IMG/VR virus record: IMGVR_UViG_3300024505_000146
Coordinates: 20,212 to 84,211 of that record
Length of the DNA stretch: 64,000 nt
Origin: a virus
Strand: one strand, 5' to 3'
Part shown: piece by piece, positions 42,890 through 50,789 of the stretch
Layout of the letters: the number at the start of each line of letters is the position of its first letter
Position numbering within the stretch: the stretch's first letter is position 1
Position numbers and translations under genes: made by a program
Notes under the pieces: generated by a model
Databases searched by the model: none
Told to the model about the DNA's origin: nothing
Seen by the model: the letters and a program-made list of their open reading frames with translations, nothing else

Positions 42890-43740
42890 TATACTTCCAA
42901 TACTATGTTAGGGTTCCAGCCACTATCTTCGCTGTAACCATCTGATTCGTAACCACGTGGATTACACACAACTCTTGTTTCACCAATCATATAATCAAAA
43001 CAATGATGAGTGTGACCGTGTACCCACAGTTTGATTTGTGGACGATCCAAGATGAACTCACTCAAATCACTGTGGTAAGCACCGTTCATTAGTGTTTCAC
43101 CTCTGTACTGTTCGTGTACACTTTGGAAACTCGGCGAATGATGTCCTACTACAACAAACTTTTCGTCAGGGCGTTCTGCTACTACATTTTTGATGTAGCC
43201 AAGCATATGACGATGACGGATAACAGTATCATGTGGCTTAAGGTTAGTGTAACCTTCTTCTTCCTTTTTGATAACACGAAAGTCATTCATCATATCCCGC
43301 ACAGCATGGAGTGTCAAAGGATCACCTTTGTTCATGTCAGTCCACAATGTACCACCAATAAATGTTACATCATCAATTTTCTTTGAGCCTGCCTCCAAGA
43401 AGTAGACATTAGGGAACTGAGCGCACTCCTCAGATAGTACAGTAAGTGTACGATTCCATTTACCGTGATAGAATTCATGGTTACCCGCTACGTAAATTGT
43501 ATTTGGGAATTGGAAACTGCAACGTTTCAAAAAGTCACGAAAGCGAGCTACCCTTTGTTGTTTACGTCCAAGGTCAGCAAACGCACCATACTCGTAGATG
43601 CTGGGCACAACAGGATGGTCGTAGAGTTCCTCTGCAATCATAATATCGCCGGCAAGAATAAGCACATCGTAATCCTGATCATTTTGGATATTGATGTCGC
43701 TAAACTCTAAATGGAGATCTGACACAAGTTTAATTTTCAT
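42889..43740 (-). CDS. Calcineurin-like metallophosphoesterase
   Basis: 283 residues. Metal ligands in the usual order: SDLHLEF, ILAGDIM, VAGNHEFYHG, VVVGHHSPS and WVHGHTHHCF. Likely a phosphodiesterase or nucleotide/RNA-end phosphatase. No ribosome site precedes the ATG. The sigma70 promoter at 43747-43776 puts +1 on the A of ATG, so the mRNA is predicted to be leaderless. The frame extends upstream to 43776, but that would lie before the predicted +1. Confidence 0.88.
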   Translation of the reverse strand: MKIKLVSDLHLEFSDINIQNDQDYDVLILAGDIMIAEELYDHPVVPSIYEYGAFADLGRKQQRVARFRDFLKRCSFQFPNTIYVAGNHEFYHGKWNRTLTVLSEECAQFPNVYFLEAGSKKIDDVTFIGGTLWTDMNKGDPLTLHAVRDMMNDFRVIKKEEEGYTNLKPHDTVIRHRHMLGYIKNVVAERPDEKFVVVGHHSPSFQSVHEQYRGETLMNGAYHSDLSEFILDRPQIKLWVHGHTHHCFDYMIGETRVVCNPRGYESDGYSEDSGWNPNIVLEV

Positions 43741-43746
43741 ACTAGT

Positions 43747-43776
43747 ATTATACTTGAAATGTACCGATTCTGTCAA
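43747..43776 (-). promoter_or_regulatory. sigma70 promoter giving a leaderless mRNA
   Basis: TTGACA (43776-43771), 18-base spacer, TATAAT (43752-43747) on the minus strand. Predicted +1 is 43740, the A of the phosphoesterase ATG. The promoter is inside the last codons of the upstream gene. Confidence 0.75.
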
Positions 43777-44143
43777 TGCTATTGCCCCATTTTAATATAA
43801 AAAATGTAGCATCTTGAGCAGTTAGTTTGGCTGTTATAGCATAATCGGTATGATAGTTCATTGGAGCCATATGTCTATGCCATATAGGAGTTTCTACAGC
43901 GTGACTCATAACCCATTTACCCGATTCGCTTTCCTGCCATTCTAATAATGGTTGTGCGGCATACAGGTCTGGATCTTCCACATCTCCCATTTTAAATCGA
44001 TGTACAATTAGTTCTTTGAACTCTACAACCTTGTCATCGATTAAATTATATTGATGTTTGTAATGACCCGGAGGATTATTATTGTAATTGTTTGGAGTGG
44101 GCATAGTTACAGGCCAATTAAAACGGCCACTTATTGTTCCCAT
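43748..44143 (-). CDS. Hypothetical phage protein
   Basis: 131 residues from the ATG at 44143, which has an AGGAAG site; the frame is open to 44233 inside the upstream gene. It contains an Asn/Pro-rich stretch (PTPNNYNNNPPGHY), then a beta-rich domain with MSHAVETPIWHRHMAPMNYHTDYA. Histidine clustering might bind metal. Not recognised. Confidence 0.55.
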   Translation of the reverse strand: MGTISGRFNWPVTMPTPNNYNNNPPGHYKHQYNLIDDKVVEFKELIVHRFKMGDVEDPDLYAAQPLLEWQESESGKWVMSHAVETPIWHRHMAPMNYHTDYAITAKLTAQDATFFILKWGNSIDRIGTFQV

Positions 44144-44657
44144 TTTCTTCCTGCCATTTTCGAACAGACTCAGCAAGTTCTTCTCTAGTACGTAATTTAA
44201 CGTTTTCTTCAACAACAGTACCGTCATCTTCACAGAGACTGACTTGGAAAGGAGCGTCGATAACTAGGTAGTCATCTTCAACTTGCCAATCATGATTGCC
44301 TTCAAACAACCAAGCCGCACCACTGCGCTCGTCGTCATCGTCTGGATCGCCTTCTAGGTAACACTCTTTAATTTGTTCTTGCTCTTCTTCAGTGATATCA
44401 TCGCTAAATTCAAACCAACAAGCGTGTTGGTCATCTAATTCAGACCCCCAACCGCAGTCTGTCTTAGCGTGTGCTTGAGCATCGCCTTCTAAAGGCAAGT
44501 TACAATCCATGTCTTCTTCAACAAACCCTTGACCCCAACGATAGTGATCATCGATGTTGAACCAACTAATTGAACCATCCGCATTTTCGCGGTACATTTC
44601 AATGTGCCAGCAGATACTTTTCTTTTCTAACGGTTTGATCAGATATACTTTGCTCAT
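44118..44657 (-). CDS. Strongly acidic phage protein
   Basis: 179 residues with long Asp/Glu runs (DPDDDDERS, EEEQEQIKE). It has the layout W-x-E-F, TEEEQE, then W-x-V-E-D, also seen in the protein at 44879-45382, so the two may be distant paralogues. Seven cysteines are scattered. The high negative charge would suit a DNA mimic or a protein inhibitor, but there is no direct evidence. Confidence 0.6.
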   Translation of the reverse strand: MSKVYLIKPLEKKSICWHIEMYRENADGSISWFNIDDHYRWGQGFVEEDMDCNLPLEGDAQAHAKTDCGWGSELDDQHACWFEFSDDITEEEQEQIKECYLEGDPDDDDERSGAAWLFEGNHDWQVEDDYLVIDAPFQVSLCEDDGTVVEENVKLRTREELAESVRKWQEENGNNKWPF

Positions 44658-44660
44658 TCT

Positions 44661-44882
44661 TCAACTCCGAAATGTTCTTGCCACATACGCTTGGGTTCGC
44701 TGATTATTGGTTGCCTTGCCATGAAACCATTCAGATTCTACCATTGCATCCAACACCATTCGTTCCATCAACTCTACATACTTTTCTGCGTATGCTTGAC
44801 TATACGGCATTGCTGTAGTTTCGTTTTGCTTGACAGCATAGATACGAGCCTGTTGCTCAAGTTGTTGAATTCGTTCGTTCAT
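44661..44882 (-). CDS. Small hypothetical phage protein
   Basis: 73 residues, all helical. MNERIQQLEQQARIYAV and YAEKYVELMERMVLDAM follow a pattern common to many short phage proteins of unknown role. Overlaps the upstream acidic gene by four bases. Confidence 0.65.
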   Translation of the reverse strand: MNERIQQLEQQARIYAVKQNETTAMPYSQAYAEKYVELMERMVLDAMVESEWFHGKATNNQRTQAYVARTFRS

Positions 44883-45382
44883 TCTTCGTCCTTAAAGTCA
44901 ATAACATTACCGTCTTCATCTGCACAGATGATGCGTACAGTTTCGCCGTCTTCGTTTTTAATCTCAATAGGACCCCAAATCCACCATTCAGTTTCATCTT
45001 GATACCATGAATCTTCGCGATCTTCTAAATCGTAAATGCTATTCTCGTCGATAAACTCTTGCAGTTCTTCTTCCTCTTCTTCTGTTAGGCCATCAAACTC
45101 GATATCATACCAGCAACCACCGTCGTCCATACTGATAAGTTCAACTTCTTCAATATTATTGTATGAGCAGTCTAGCATATTGATGCTGTCTTTTCGGCCA
45201 TCGCCTCCAGGAACTTCTGTAAATTCAAATTCTGGAGGATTGTCGTCACTGGTTTCTACTGACCATTCTCCCCAACGGAATCCATTGGTGGTAGTAATTC
45301 TGCCTTTACCTTCTCGTTGAACCCAAAATTCAACTTCTTGTACACTCTTTTTGTAATAAGTTCTTACTGTCCAGGTTGCCAT
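44879..45382 (-). CDS. Strongly acidic phage protein (possible paralogue)
   Basis: 167 residues from the ATG at 45382, which has a strong AAGGAGA site. Rich in Asp, Glu and Trp (TEEEEEELQEFID, EDREDSWYQDETEWWIWG). It shares the helix-then-tryptophan-strand layout with the protein at 44118-44657. Function unknown. Confidence 0.6.
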   Translation of the reverse strand: MATWTVRTYYKKSVQEVEFWVQREGKGRITTTNGFRWGEWSVETSDDNPPEFEFTEVPGGDGRKDSINMLDCSYNNIEEVELISMDDGGCWYDIEFDGLTEEEEEELQEFIDENSIYDLEDREDSWYQDETEWWIWGPIEIKNEDGETVRIICADEDGNVIDFKDEE

Positions 45383-45393
45383 GCTACTTCTCC

Positions 45394-45876
45394 TTAAAGT
45401 TCTAAACCGTTTTGTTTGGCATAATCCTCGGGTGATTGACGTTTTTTCTGATACTCTGCTTCGTGCATATCGCATAGCGTACGAATCCATCCGCCATCTC
45501 TACGTTTGCCAGGAGCACAACATTCTTCGCAACAAGAGTCTGCCCAGGATTCTGCCATGGTAACCATGCCGTGAATGTATTCGTCACCGCCTTGATAATA
45601 GAAACGAAGCCCGCCAAACTTTTCTTTAATTTGTTCTACAACTACCTGCGGAATAAGTTCACGAGCAGGTTCTTTTTTATTTTCAACGTCCCAATCGTGT
45701 TGCTTCTTTGCCCAATCAATCCTGCCCTGTATATTGGCACAGAGATTTTCTAGGATAGGCCACCAACCTTTACCTACAGCAAATCCGCCGTAGCGTTCCG
45801 CAAACATTAATGGAAATCTTTCTTCCATACGTTTAGCAAAGGCTTCGTATTCGTTATACTCTTGATCTTCTGTCAT
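45394..45876 (-). CDS. Conserved phage protein with cysteine cluster
   Basis: 160 residues. GWWPILENLCANIQ, VVVEQIKEKFGGLRFYY and a zinc-like cluster (SCCEECCAPGKRRDGGWIRT followed by LCDMH) are typical of a protein found in many unrelated phages. Function unknown; the cluster suggests nucleic-acid or protein binding. Confidence 0.7.
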   Translation of the reverse strand: MTEDQEYNEYEAFAKRMEERFPLMFAERYGGFAVGKGWWPILENLCANIQGRIDWAKKQHDWDVENKKEPARELIPQVVVEQIKEKFGGLRFYYQGGDEYIHGMVTMAESWADSCCEECCAPGKRRDGGWIRTLCDMHEAEYQKKRQSPEDYAKQNGLEL

Positions 45877-46127
45877 TTTATATCATCCGAGGTTTCAGGG
45901 AAATGGCTAATAATTAAATCTAATGCTTCAATGGTACGCATATTGATTACAACATCTTCAGGGTGTAACCAATAGCCGTCTGGATTTGATTCTGTTTTAG
46001 GATTCTTTTTCCATTGACGTAATTCTTTTTTCAAGTAAGCACGATAGTCTTTTAGATTAAGACTAGTAATTCGATCCGCAGTTTCGCCATCAATCCATTG
46101 ATAAGGTTTATGCTTTGCTTTACTCAC
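45873..46127 (-). CDS. Small hypothetical phage protein
   Basis: 84 residues, basic N-terminal half with KDYRAYLKKELRQWKKNP and a C-terminal helix. Coupled by four-base overlaps to the genes on both sides. Not recognised. Confidence 0.6.
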   Translation of the reverse strand: MSKAKHKPYQWIDGETADRITSLNLKDYRAYLKKELRQWKKNPKTESNPDGYWLHPEDVVINMRTIEALDLIISHFPETSDDIK

Positions 46128-46375
46128 GACTTCAGTCCTTCTAACGTTTGACGTTTGGCTTCTTCTTTGACTTCTTGTTTATGAATTGTCTGCAATCCGC
46201 GAAACATTTCTTCGACTACATGAATAATAGCATTCTTACCGTCTTCAGTTAAGTGACTGTATTCAGGACTTACAGTACTTTCGTGCCAGACTCTACCGTT
46301 TTGGCTAAGTTCTAGTAATGCTCCATAGAGCATATCCTTGTGCATACTTCTGCGGATATCAAATTTTCTCGCCAC
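46124..46375 (-). CDS. Small hypothetical phage protein, GTG start
   Basis: 83 residues. The open frame extends to 46603 inside the ligase gene. A GTG at 46375 with GAGGG 8 bases upstream gives a 17-base overlap with the ligase stop and is preferred; an ATG at 46345 is the alternative. Helical protein with KDMLYGALLELSQNGRVW and a C-terminal basic helix. Not recognised. Confidence 0.5.
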   Translation of the reverse strand: MARKFDIRRSMHKDMLYGALLELSQNGRVWHESTVSPEYSHLTEDGKNAIIHVVEEMFRGLQTIHKQEVKEEAKRQTLEGLKS

Positions 46376-47681
46376 TTTGGAACCCTCTAAAATGTAAGAA
46401 GCGCGGAAAGCGTAAAGAGTAACTTCCATCCTGGTTTTGTGTGATAGCGTCAGCACGTACCTCAACGATTTTGCCAACCACCTCTTCACGACCGGACCAA
46501 TAAGCATCGCGATCAGCATCAGTAAAACCGCTACCAACATTAACAATGATATCACGTCCATCGTCTCTGCCTTCGCAAACAAAAGCGCCAAGTTTTCCGA
46601 CATTTTTACCTGTTCCTTCTTCTACTGCTGTAACAGCCAATGACACTTCGATAAATGGCTTTAGTTTAAGCCAAGCCACACTACGTTTACATTCATATCC
46701 AGCATTAGGATCTTTGATCATAATACCTTCGTAACCGCCATCGATTGCCTTTTGATTAATTTCTTTGAAACGTTTTTTACCTGCATCAGTATCGAGATCG
46801 ACAAGTTCGTGTCCAACAACTGCTACATTAGGTAACGCATCTTTATGTTTCTTGTGCCAGTAGTAGACCATATCGCTACGATCCGATTGGCTTTTATCCC
46901 AAGAGCCTTGTTCAAAGTTTGACAAAGGTAGTACGTCAAACAAATTAAGTACAGCATCATCGCTTTGTACATCACTCTTGCGGTGTACCTGCTTCATCAA
47001 ATCTTGGAAACTGCTAGACATAACTTCGCCGTCTAGCACCAAATCATATGGCGGAGGATCTTGTTTAACTACTGCACTAATCTGCTCTGCTATGTGAGGA
47101 AAATTGACAAGCTCTTTGCCGTTACGACTAAACATATCAACACGCCCGTCGGCCCTGACGATAGTAATAACTCGTACTCCATCAAGTTTGACTTCGATAA
47201 GTTTCTTTCCAACCACCTTAGCCTCATGATTTGCGCTATCGTGAGCGAGCTGGCAACTAAACACAGGCACACTATAGTGAGCATATTTCTTCTCCACAAC
47301 TTTGTTGATTGTTTTTTCGCTTACGCCACAACGCAAGTCTTTAATAAGGATACGACGATACCAGCCATTCCACTGTTTCTTAGTGGCTGACTTTATCATT
47401 GTTTGAATCATATCCCTCGCTGTATTACCGGTGACATTGCGAGTGACAAAGCCAGTAATAGCGAGAGTAAAACTGCCCCAGTCTAAGCCTGGACCGTCTG
47501 CATCTGTTTTCTCTGGGATTTGTTTAAGTCCAAAGGTAATCATTGGATCTAATGCAAGACGCACACCTTCGAAGAATTCGTTGTTACCTGCCTCCGCTTG
47601 TGCAAGAATGATTGCTTCTTTGTTCAAACGACTAGGATGATCTTCTAGTGTACTAATAACATTTTGGCATGGATCGCTCAC
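46359..47681 (-). CDS. ATP-dependent DNA ligase
   Basis: 440 residues. Motif I EVKLDGVR contains the lysine that is adenylylated. Further signs are FSRNGKEL, LDGEVM (motif III), EGIMIKDP (motif IV) and AWLKLKP (motif V), followed by an OB-fold domain. It seals nicks during replication and repair. GTG start with an AGGAG site. A sigma70 promoter lies directly upstream. Confidence 0.93.
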   Translation of the reverse strand: MSDPCQNVISTLEDHPSRLNKEAIILAQAEAGNNEFFEGVRLALDPMITFGLKQIPEKTDADGPGLDWGSFTLAITGFVTRNVTGNTARDMIQTMIKSATKKQWNGWYRRILIKDLRCGVSEKTINKVVEKKYAHYSVPVFSCQLAHDSANHEAKVVGKKLIEVKLDGVRVITIVRADGRVDMFSRNGKELVNFPHIAEQISAVVKQDPPPYDLVLDGEVMSSSFQDLMKQVHRKSDVQSDDAVLNLFDVLPLSNFEQGSWDKSQSDRSDMVYYWHKKHKDALPNVAVVGHELVDLDTDAGKKRFKEINQKAIDGGYEGIMIKDPNAGYECKRSVAWLKLKPFIEVSLAVTAVEEGTGKNVGKLGAFVCEGRDDGRDIIVNVGSGFTDADRDAYWSGREEVVGKIVEVRADAITQNQDGSYSLRFPRFLHFRGFQSGEKI

Positions 47682-47710
47682 AATATCTCCTAAAATTTAA
47701 CTATGCTATT

Positions 47711-47739
47711 ATTTTACTGCCAAATTAACTCTTTGTCAA
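47711..47739 (-). promoter_or_regulatory. sigma70 promoter for DNA ligase
   Basis: TTGACA (47739-47734), 17-base spacer, TAAAAT (47716-47711) on the minus strand. Predicted +1 near 47704, 23 bases before the GTG. Confidence 0.75.
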
Positions 47740-48427
47740 TTGGTTTGACATAATTTAATTGGGTTTCAATGGATTTGGTTGTGTAATTTACACCGTGTGC
47801 TTTGACTCTGGCACGTATAGTTTGAGTCTCTCCAGTCTTACCTAGTGCAGACTTATTCAAAAAGTTTACCAAATGACCGCCATCTGTGACAGCATCGTGG
47901 GCATAGCAGTTAAGTTTTTTGACATATCTAGTATTAACATATCTAATATTCAGTAAAATTGGCTCACCTACTACTCCGATATGCTCTTGTTTGGCAGTTT
48001 TGGACTCTGTGATAATACGTTTCTTTTCCATTTCTTTGAAATACAAACTAGGAACGCTGGCCAAAATACCAAAGTCTTTAAAAATTACTTCAGGTTTTTG
48101 AGTACTAGAAAACACTCGTTGCATATAGTCGTTGAGATTGTCTGCAATAACACCAAATGTCAGTCTACGATAATAATGTATAATAGCACTGGCTGTATCT
48201 GTATCTTCCTGAGTAACTTTGACCAGTACTTTATAATCTTTATTCAAGTCCGGAACCATTTGATAACTCAAATGTTCTTTGCTATTCCAGCGTTCATCGC
48301 TGTCAGGATCTGCATTGGTAAAAGCACTAACGCTGGTATAGCCTTTAGTTCTAAAAATAGCACAGGCCATAGCCAAAACATTTTCAGCAGGCCATGTACG
48401 TTCATTTAATGGAGTAAAATCATTCAT
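47714..48427 (-). CDS. Hypothetical phage protein
   Basis: 237 residues beginning MNDFTPLNERTWPAENVLAM. Beta-rich C-terminal half with KTGETQTIRARVKAHGVNY, which could be an OB-like nucleic-acid-binding surface. No enzyme motif recognised. It is upstream of the ligase, and its 3' end carries the ligase promoter, so a role in DNA metabolism is possible but unproven. Confidence 0.55.
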   Translation of the reverse strand: MNDFTPLNERTWPAENVLAMACAIFRTKGYTSVSAFTNADPDSDERWNSKEHLSYQMVPDLNKDYKVLVKVTQEDTDTASAIIHYYRRLTFGVIADNLNDYMQRVFSSTQKPEVIFKDFGILASVPSLYFKEMEKKRIITESKTAKQEHIGVVGEPILLNIRYVNTRYVKKLNCYAHDAVTDGGHLVNFLNKSALGKTGETQTIRARVKAHGVNYTTKSIETQLNYVKPIDKELIWQ

Positions 48428-48665
48428 AATCGATCATCGTTTGTTGTTGAATAAGAATGTTTTTGCCTATTTCAAATAAGCCTACCCCGCCAATAAGGTC
48501 TTTAACGCTGGCGTGAATGTTTACTTCGCCATCTTTGTCTATACTGGCCATGACAAATTCTTCCATGCTACCTTCTTCGATACGCTTACGCACTTCTTCG
48601 ATAACATCCAGCATATTTTCTTTGCGACGTTTTTCGTTGCGGTCGTTGATGTTAATTACTTCCAT
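48420..48665 (-). CDS. Small hypothetical phage protein
   Basis: 81 residues, charged helical N-terminus (NDRNEKRRKENMLDVIEEVRKRI), then a short beta segment (DKDGEVNIHASVKDLIGGVG). AAAGGAG ribosome site. Overlaps both neighbours. Not recognised. Confidence 0.6.
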   Translation of the reverse strand: MEVININDRNEKRRKENMLDVIEEVRKRIEEGSMEEFVMASIDKDGEVNIHASVKDLIGGVGLFEIGKNILIQQQTMIDYE

Positions 48666-49122
48666 TAGATTCTCCTTTATTACCCTTAAGATAATCTTTT
48701 TCTTTGTAAGTCTTAATCATGTGACAACGACAGCAGAGTGTTTGAATATTTTCTGCAACATCTTTACCACCATCGCTTTGACGTTCTAAGTGGTCGCCGT
48801 GCATTACACCACGCATACAACGTAATTTATGGAACGGATCTTCGATATCGTCAAACTGCGGATCAACACGAGGATCGTATCCACACTTCTCGCACACCCA
48901 CCCACGATAGAATGTGTGTGGACGATCCGCTTTGCCCATACCACCGTACTCTGTTAATTGCAGTTGGTGTTCACGACAGTAACCATCGCTACCAGGACCA
49001 TCGAAGATTGTAAGGTCATTGTCACAATCTTCTAACTTACATTTGCATTGTAAGCGATATTGTTCCTTAAGGATACTCTGTCCTTTGAGTTTATCCTTAT
49101 TAGGATCTCTGAGCTTGGACAT
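48652..49122 (-). CDS. HNH-family nuclease
   Basis: 156 residues. The HNH core is CEKCG, then MHGDHLERQSDGG, ENIQTLCCRCHMIKT: two CxxC zinc pairs, the first catalytic His and the central Asn. An extra Cys pair lies near the N-terminus. It could be a free-standing homing endonuclease, a packaging-linked nuclease or a defence nuclease; no intron is visible around it. The ATG at 49122 follows the stop of the upstream gene directly. Confidence 0.8.
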   Translation of the reverse strand: MSKLRDPNKDKLKGQSILKEQYRLQCKCKLEDCDNDLTIFDGPGSDGYCREHQLQLTEYGGMGKADRPHTFYRGWVCEKCGYDPRVDPQFDDIEDPFHKLRCMRGVMHGDHLERQSDGGKDVAENIQTLCCRCHMIKTYKEKDYLKGNKGESNGSN

Positions 49123-49123
49123 A

Positions 49124-50269
49124 TTACCACAAGTCTTTCTTAGCAACAGTAAAACCGTTGTTAGCAGAATATTCTGGTGTCTTCAATTTAGTACTCTTCT
49201 TAACCTGTGCAATCAAGAACGGAATACCTGTACGCATTTCTGAAGTAAAGCCACGCAATCCTGACTCTGCGTATGACTCTGGGTTGGCCTTCTTGTACCA
49301 TTCTTCATAGGCCATCTTAACCTTATCCCAGAACGGACCGTTGGGGCCAAAGTCACCATCGAAGTATTCTTTTGTAAATGCCGCAAAGTCTAGCAAGTAT
49401 TTGTCATCAACAGTAATGCCTTGTTCAAAACACAGATTAAAGTATTCGTATAACTGACGTGCTTCCTTAGGTTCTACAGGACGTTGTTGGTTTAAGTAAG
49501 TCCAGTACTGAGCAAACATACGGGTGACTTCCGGATCCTTACGAGTCTTCAGACTCTTGCTCATAAGTGTGTCAGCCAACAAACTGAACGCACCAGGTTG
49601 GTCTTCGTCACCAAACTTGCTGTGTGTGGCAAACAAGCCAGCGGCCGCAAGATAATCGTTCTTCTTGGCTGTGTCAGTCCATTCGGTGTCATCTGCACCG
49701 TCAACCTTAGAGCCATAAACCATTTGCTTGTACTTGTCAATGAAGTCAAGTTCTTCTTTAGCATCGCCGTTTAACAAAATAAAGTTACGACGAATTTCTA
49801 ATTTGTGTTTTACATTATACACAACCACTGGCACCATTGTTTGTGCTGTGCGTTCACCGAACACTTTGGTAAGAATAATGTAAAGAGTAATTGCGGTGTG
49901 CTGTCCGTCCCAGGCAATGTAATAACCAGGCTTGTCTTCGTCAATATAAACTTGAATAGCCATAGTCATTGTGCTACGGAAGTGTTGAAGAATGTTTAGA
50001 ACATGTCGCAGATTAAGACTGCGTTGCATCGTGGAGTCAATTAGGATCTTGTCCATTGGCACCATGATTGCTTGGCACAACAGCAGGTCGGTAAAGGTTG
50101 TCCATTCTTTGTGACGACGTTTAAATTCGTCAACTACTCCGGTGAGTAGTCCAACAAACATAGGAGCGGTTTTGAGTGCTTCAGCCAAACGTTCTTGTAG
50201 AGTTACAAAATGGCTATCCGATTTGAGATATTGCTCGTTGATAATCTGAGCATGGGTTTTTTGTGTCAT
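49124..50269 (-). CDS. ParB/DGQHR-type domain protein
   Basis: 381 residues. The stretch IDSTMQRSLNLRHVLNIL, YIAWDGQHTAITLYII and FILLNGDAKEELDF follows the DGQHR layout of DndB/DbpB-type and ParB-like phage proteins. The DGQH signature is DGQHT here. DndB binds DNA and represses the dnd phosphorothioation genes; phage relatives are of unknown role. Driven by a sigma70 promoter with a structured leader of about 59 bases. Confidence 0.65.
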   Translation of the reverse strand: MTQKTHAQIINEQYLKSDSHFVTLQERLAEALKTAPMFVGLLTGVVDEFKRRHKEWTTFTDLLLCQAIMVPMDKILIDSTMQRSLNLRHVLNILQHFRSTMTMAIQVYIDEDKPGYYIAWDGQHTAITLYIILTKVFGERTAQTMVPVVVYNVKHKLEIRRNFILLNGDAKEELDFIDKYKQMVYGSKVDGADDTEWTDTAKKNDYLAAAGLFATHSKFGDEDQPGAFSLLADTLMSKSLKTRKDPEVTRMFAQYWTYLNQQRPVEPKEARQLYEYFNLCFEQGITVDDKYLLDFAAFTKEYFDGDFGPNGPFWDKVKMAYEEWYKKANPESYAESGLRGFTSEMRTGIPFLIAQVKKSTKLKTPEYSANNGFTVAKKDLW

Positions 50270-50334
50270 ATAATTTCCTTTCTAGGCCTTCTCTTGGCCA
50301 CCTACACACAACATTATTATTGTGTATATGGAAT

Positions 50335-50363
50335 ATTATACAGTCAAATTATTTAAAAGTCAA
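50335..50363 (-). promoter_or_regulatory. sigma70 promoter for the DGQHR-type gene
   Basis: TTGACT (50363-50358), 17-base spacer, TATAAT (50340-50335). Predicted +1 near 50328. The leader contains an ACACAA/TTGTGT inverted repeat (about 50302-50324) that might be an operator or regulatory hairpin. Confidence 0.7.
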
Positions 50364-50364
50364 G

Positions 50365-50580
50365 TCAAAGGCGGTATGTAATTCGGCCTTTGGACAAATC
50401 GTAAGGGCTCATTTCAATCCGAACTTTGTCGCCCAAGATGATTTTGATTTTATTTTGGCGCAGTCGGCCATTAGTGTAGCAAGTAAGAACATGCCCATTT
50501 TCCAAAGTTACCCTAAACATATTGCTAGGTAATACTTCAGAAATGGATCCTTCCATTTCTAATAAATCGCTTTTGCTCAT
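50365..50580 (-). CDS. infA: Translation initiation factor IF-1
   Basis: 71 residues, the same length as bacterial IF-1. It keeps the family sequence almost throughout: [20 protein letters not shown], then [41 protein letters not shown]-1 sits in the A site of the 30S subunit and helps IF-2 and IF-3 choose the initiator tRNA. Phage copies are rare. Its ATG overlaps the stop of the AbrB-like gene (ATGA), so the two are co-translated. The same phage has an initiator tRNA and a peptide deformylase. Confidence 0.93.
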   Translation of the reverse strand: MSKSDLLEMEGSISEVLPSNMFRVTLENGHVLTCYTNGRLRQNKIKIILGDKVRIEMSPYDLSKGRITYRL

Positions 50581-50750
50581 TCTTTAGTAAAGATCATACG
50601 ACCATCGGTTACGGAGATATGAATTTTATCTCCTTCTTTCCATCCCATTTTTTCACAGATTTCAGGAGGAATTTTGAACATGACATTATCTGGATCTCCA
50701 GGTATGTCTTCGAATATTTCCTCTACCGTGTACGTTTTTGATTCGTTCAT
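50577..50750 (-). CDS. AbrB/MazE-like small DNA-binding protein
   Basis: 57 residues. The segment [23 protein letters not shown] is the swapped-hairpin AbrB motif (strand, P-P-E-x-C, helix, G-W-K-E-G-D, strand). It probably dimerises and binds DNA as a small transcription regulator. It is coupled to infA, so it may control that operon or act as the antitoxin half of a lost pair. Candidate promoter: TTGACA (50786-50781) with TAAACT (50763-50758), giving almost no leader. Confidence 0.7.
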   Translation of the reverse strand: MNESKTYTVEEIFEDIPGDPDNVMFKIPPEICEKMGWKEGDKIHISVTDGRMIFTKE

Positions 50751-50789
50751 AATCCTTAGTTTATTATATTAGTTTAAAAATGTCAACTT

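Noticed and set aside
50763-50786. TTGACA with TATAAT at 50763-50768 as promoter of the AbrB-like gene
   Set aside because: The spacer is only 12 bases, too short for sigma70; the 17-base partner TAAACT is weaker but better placed.
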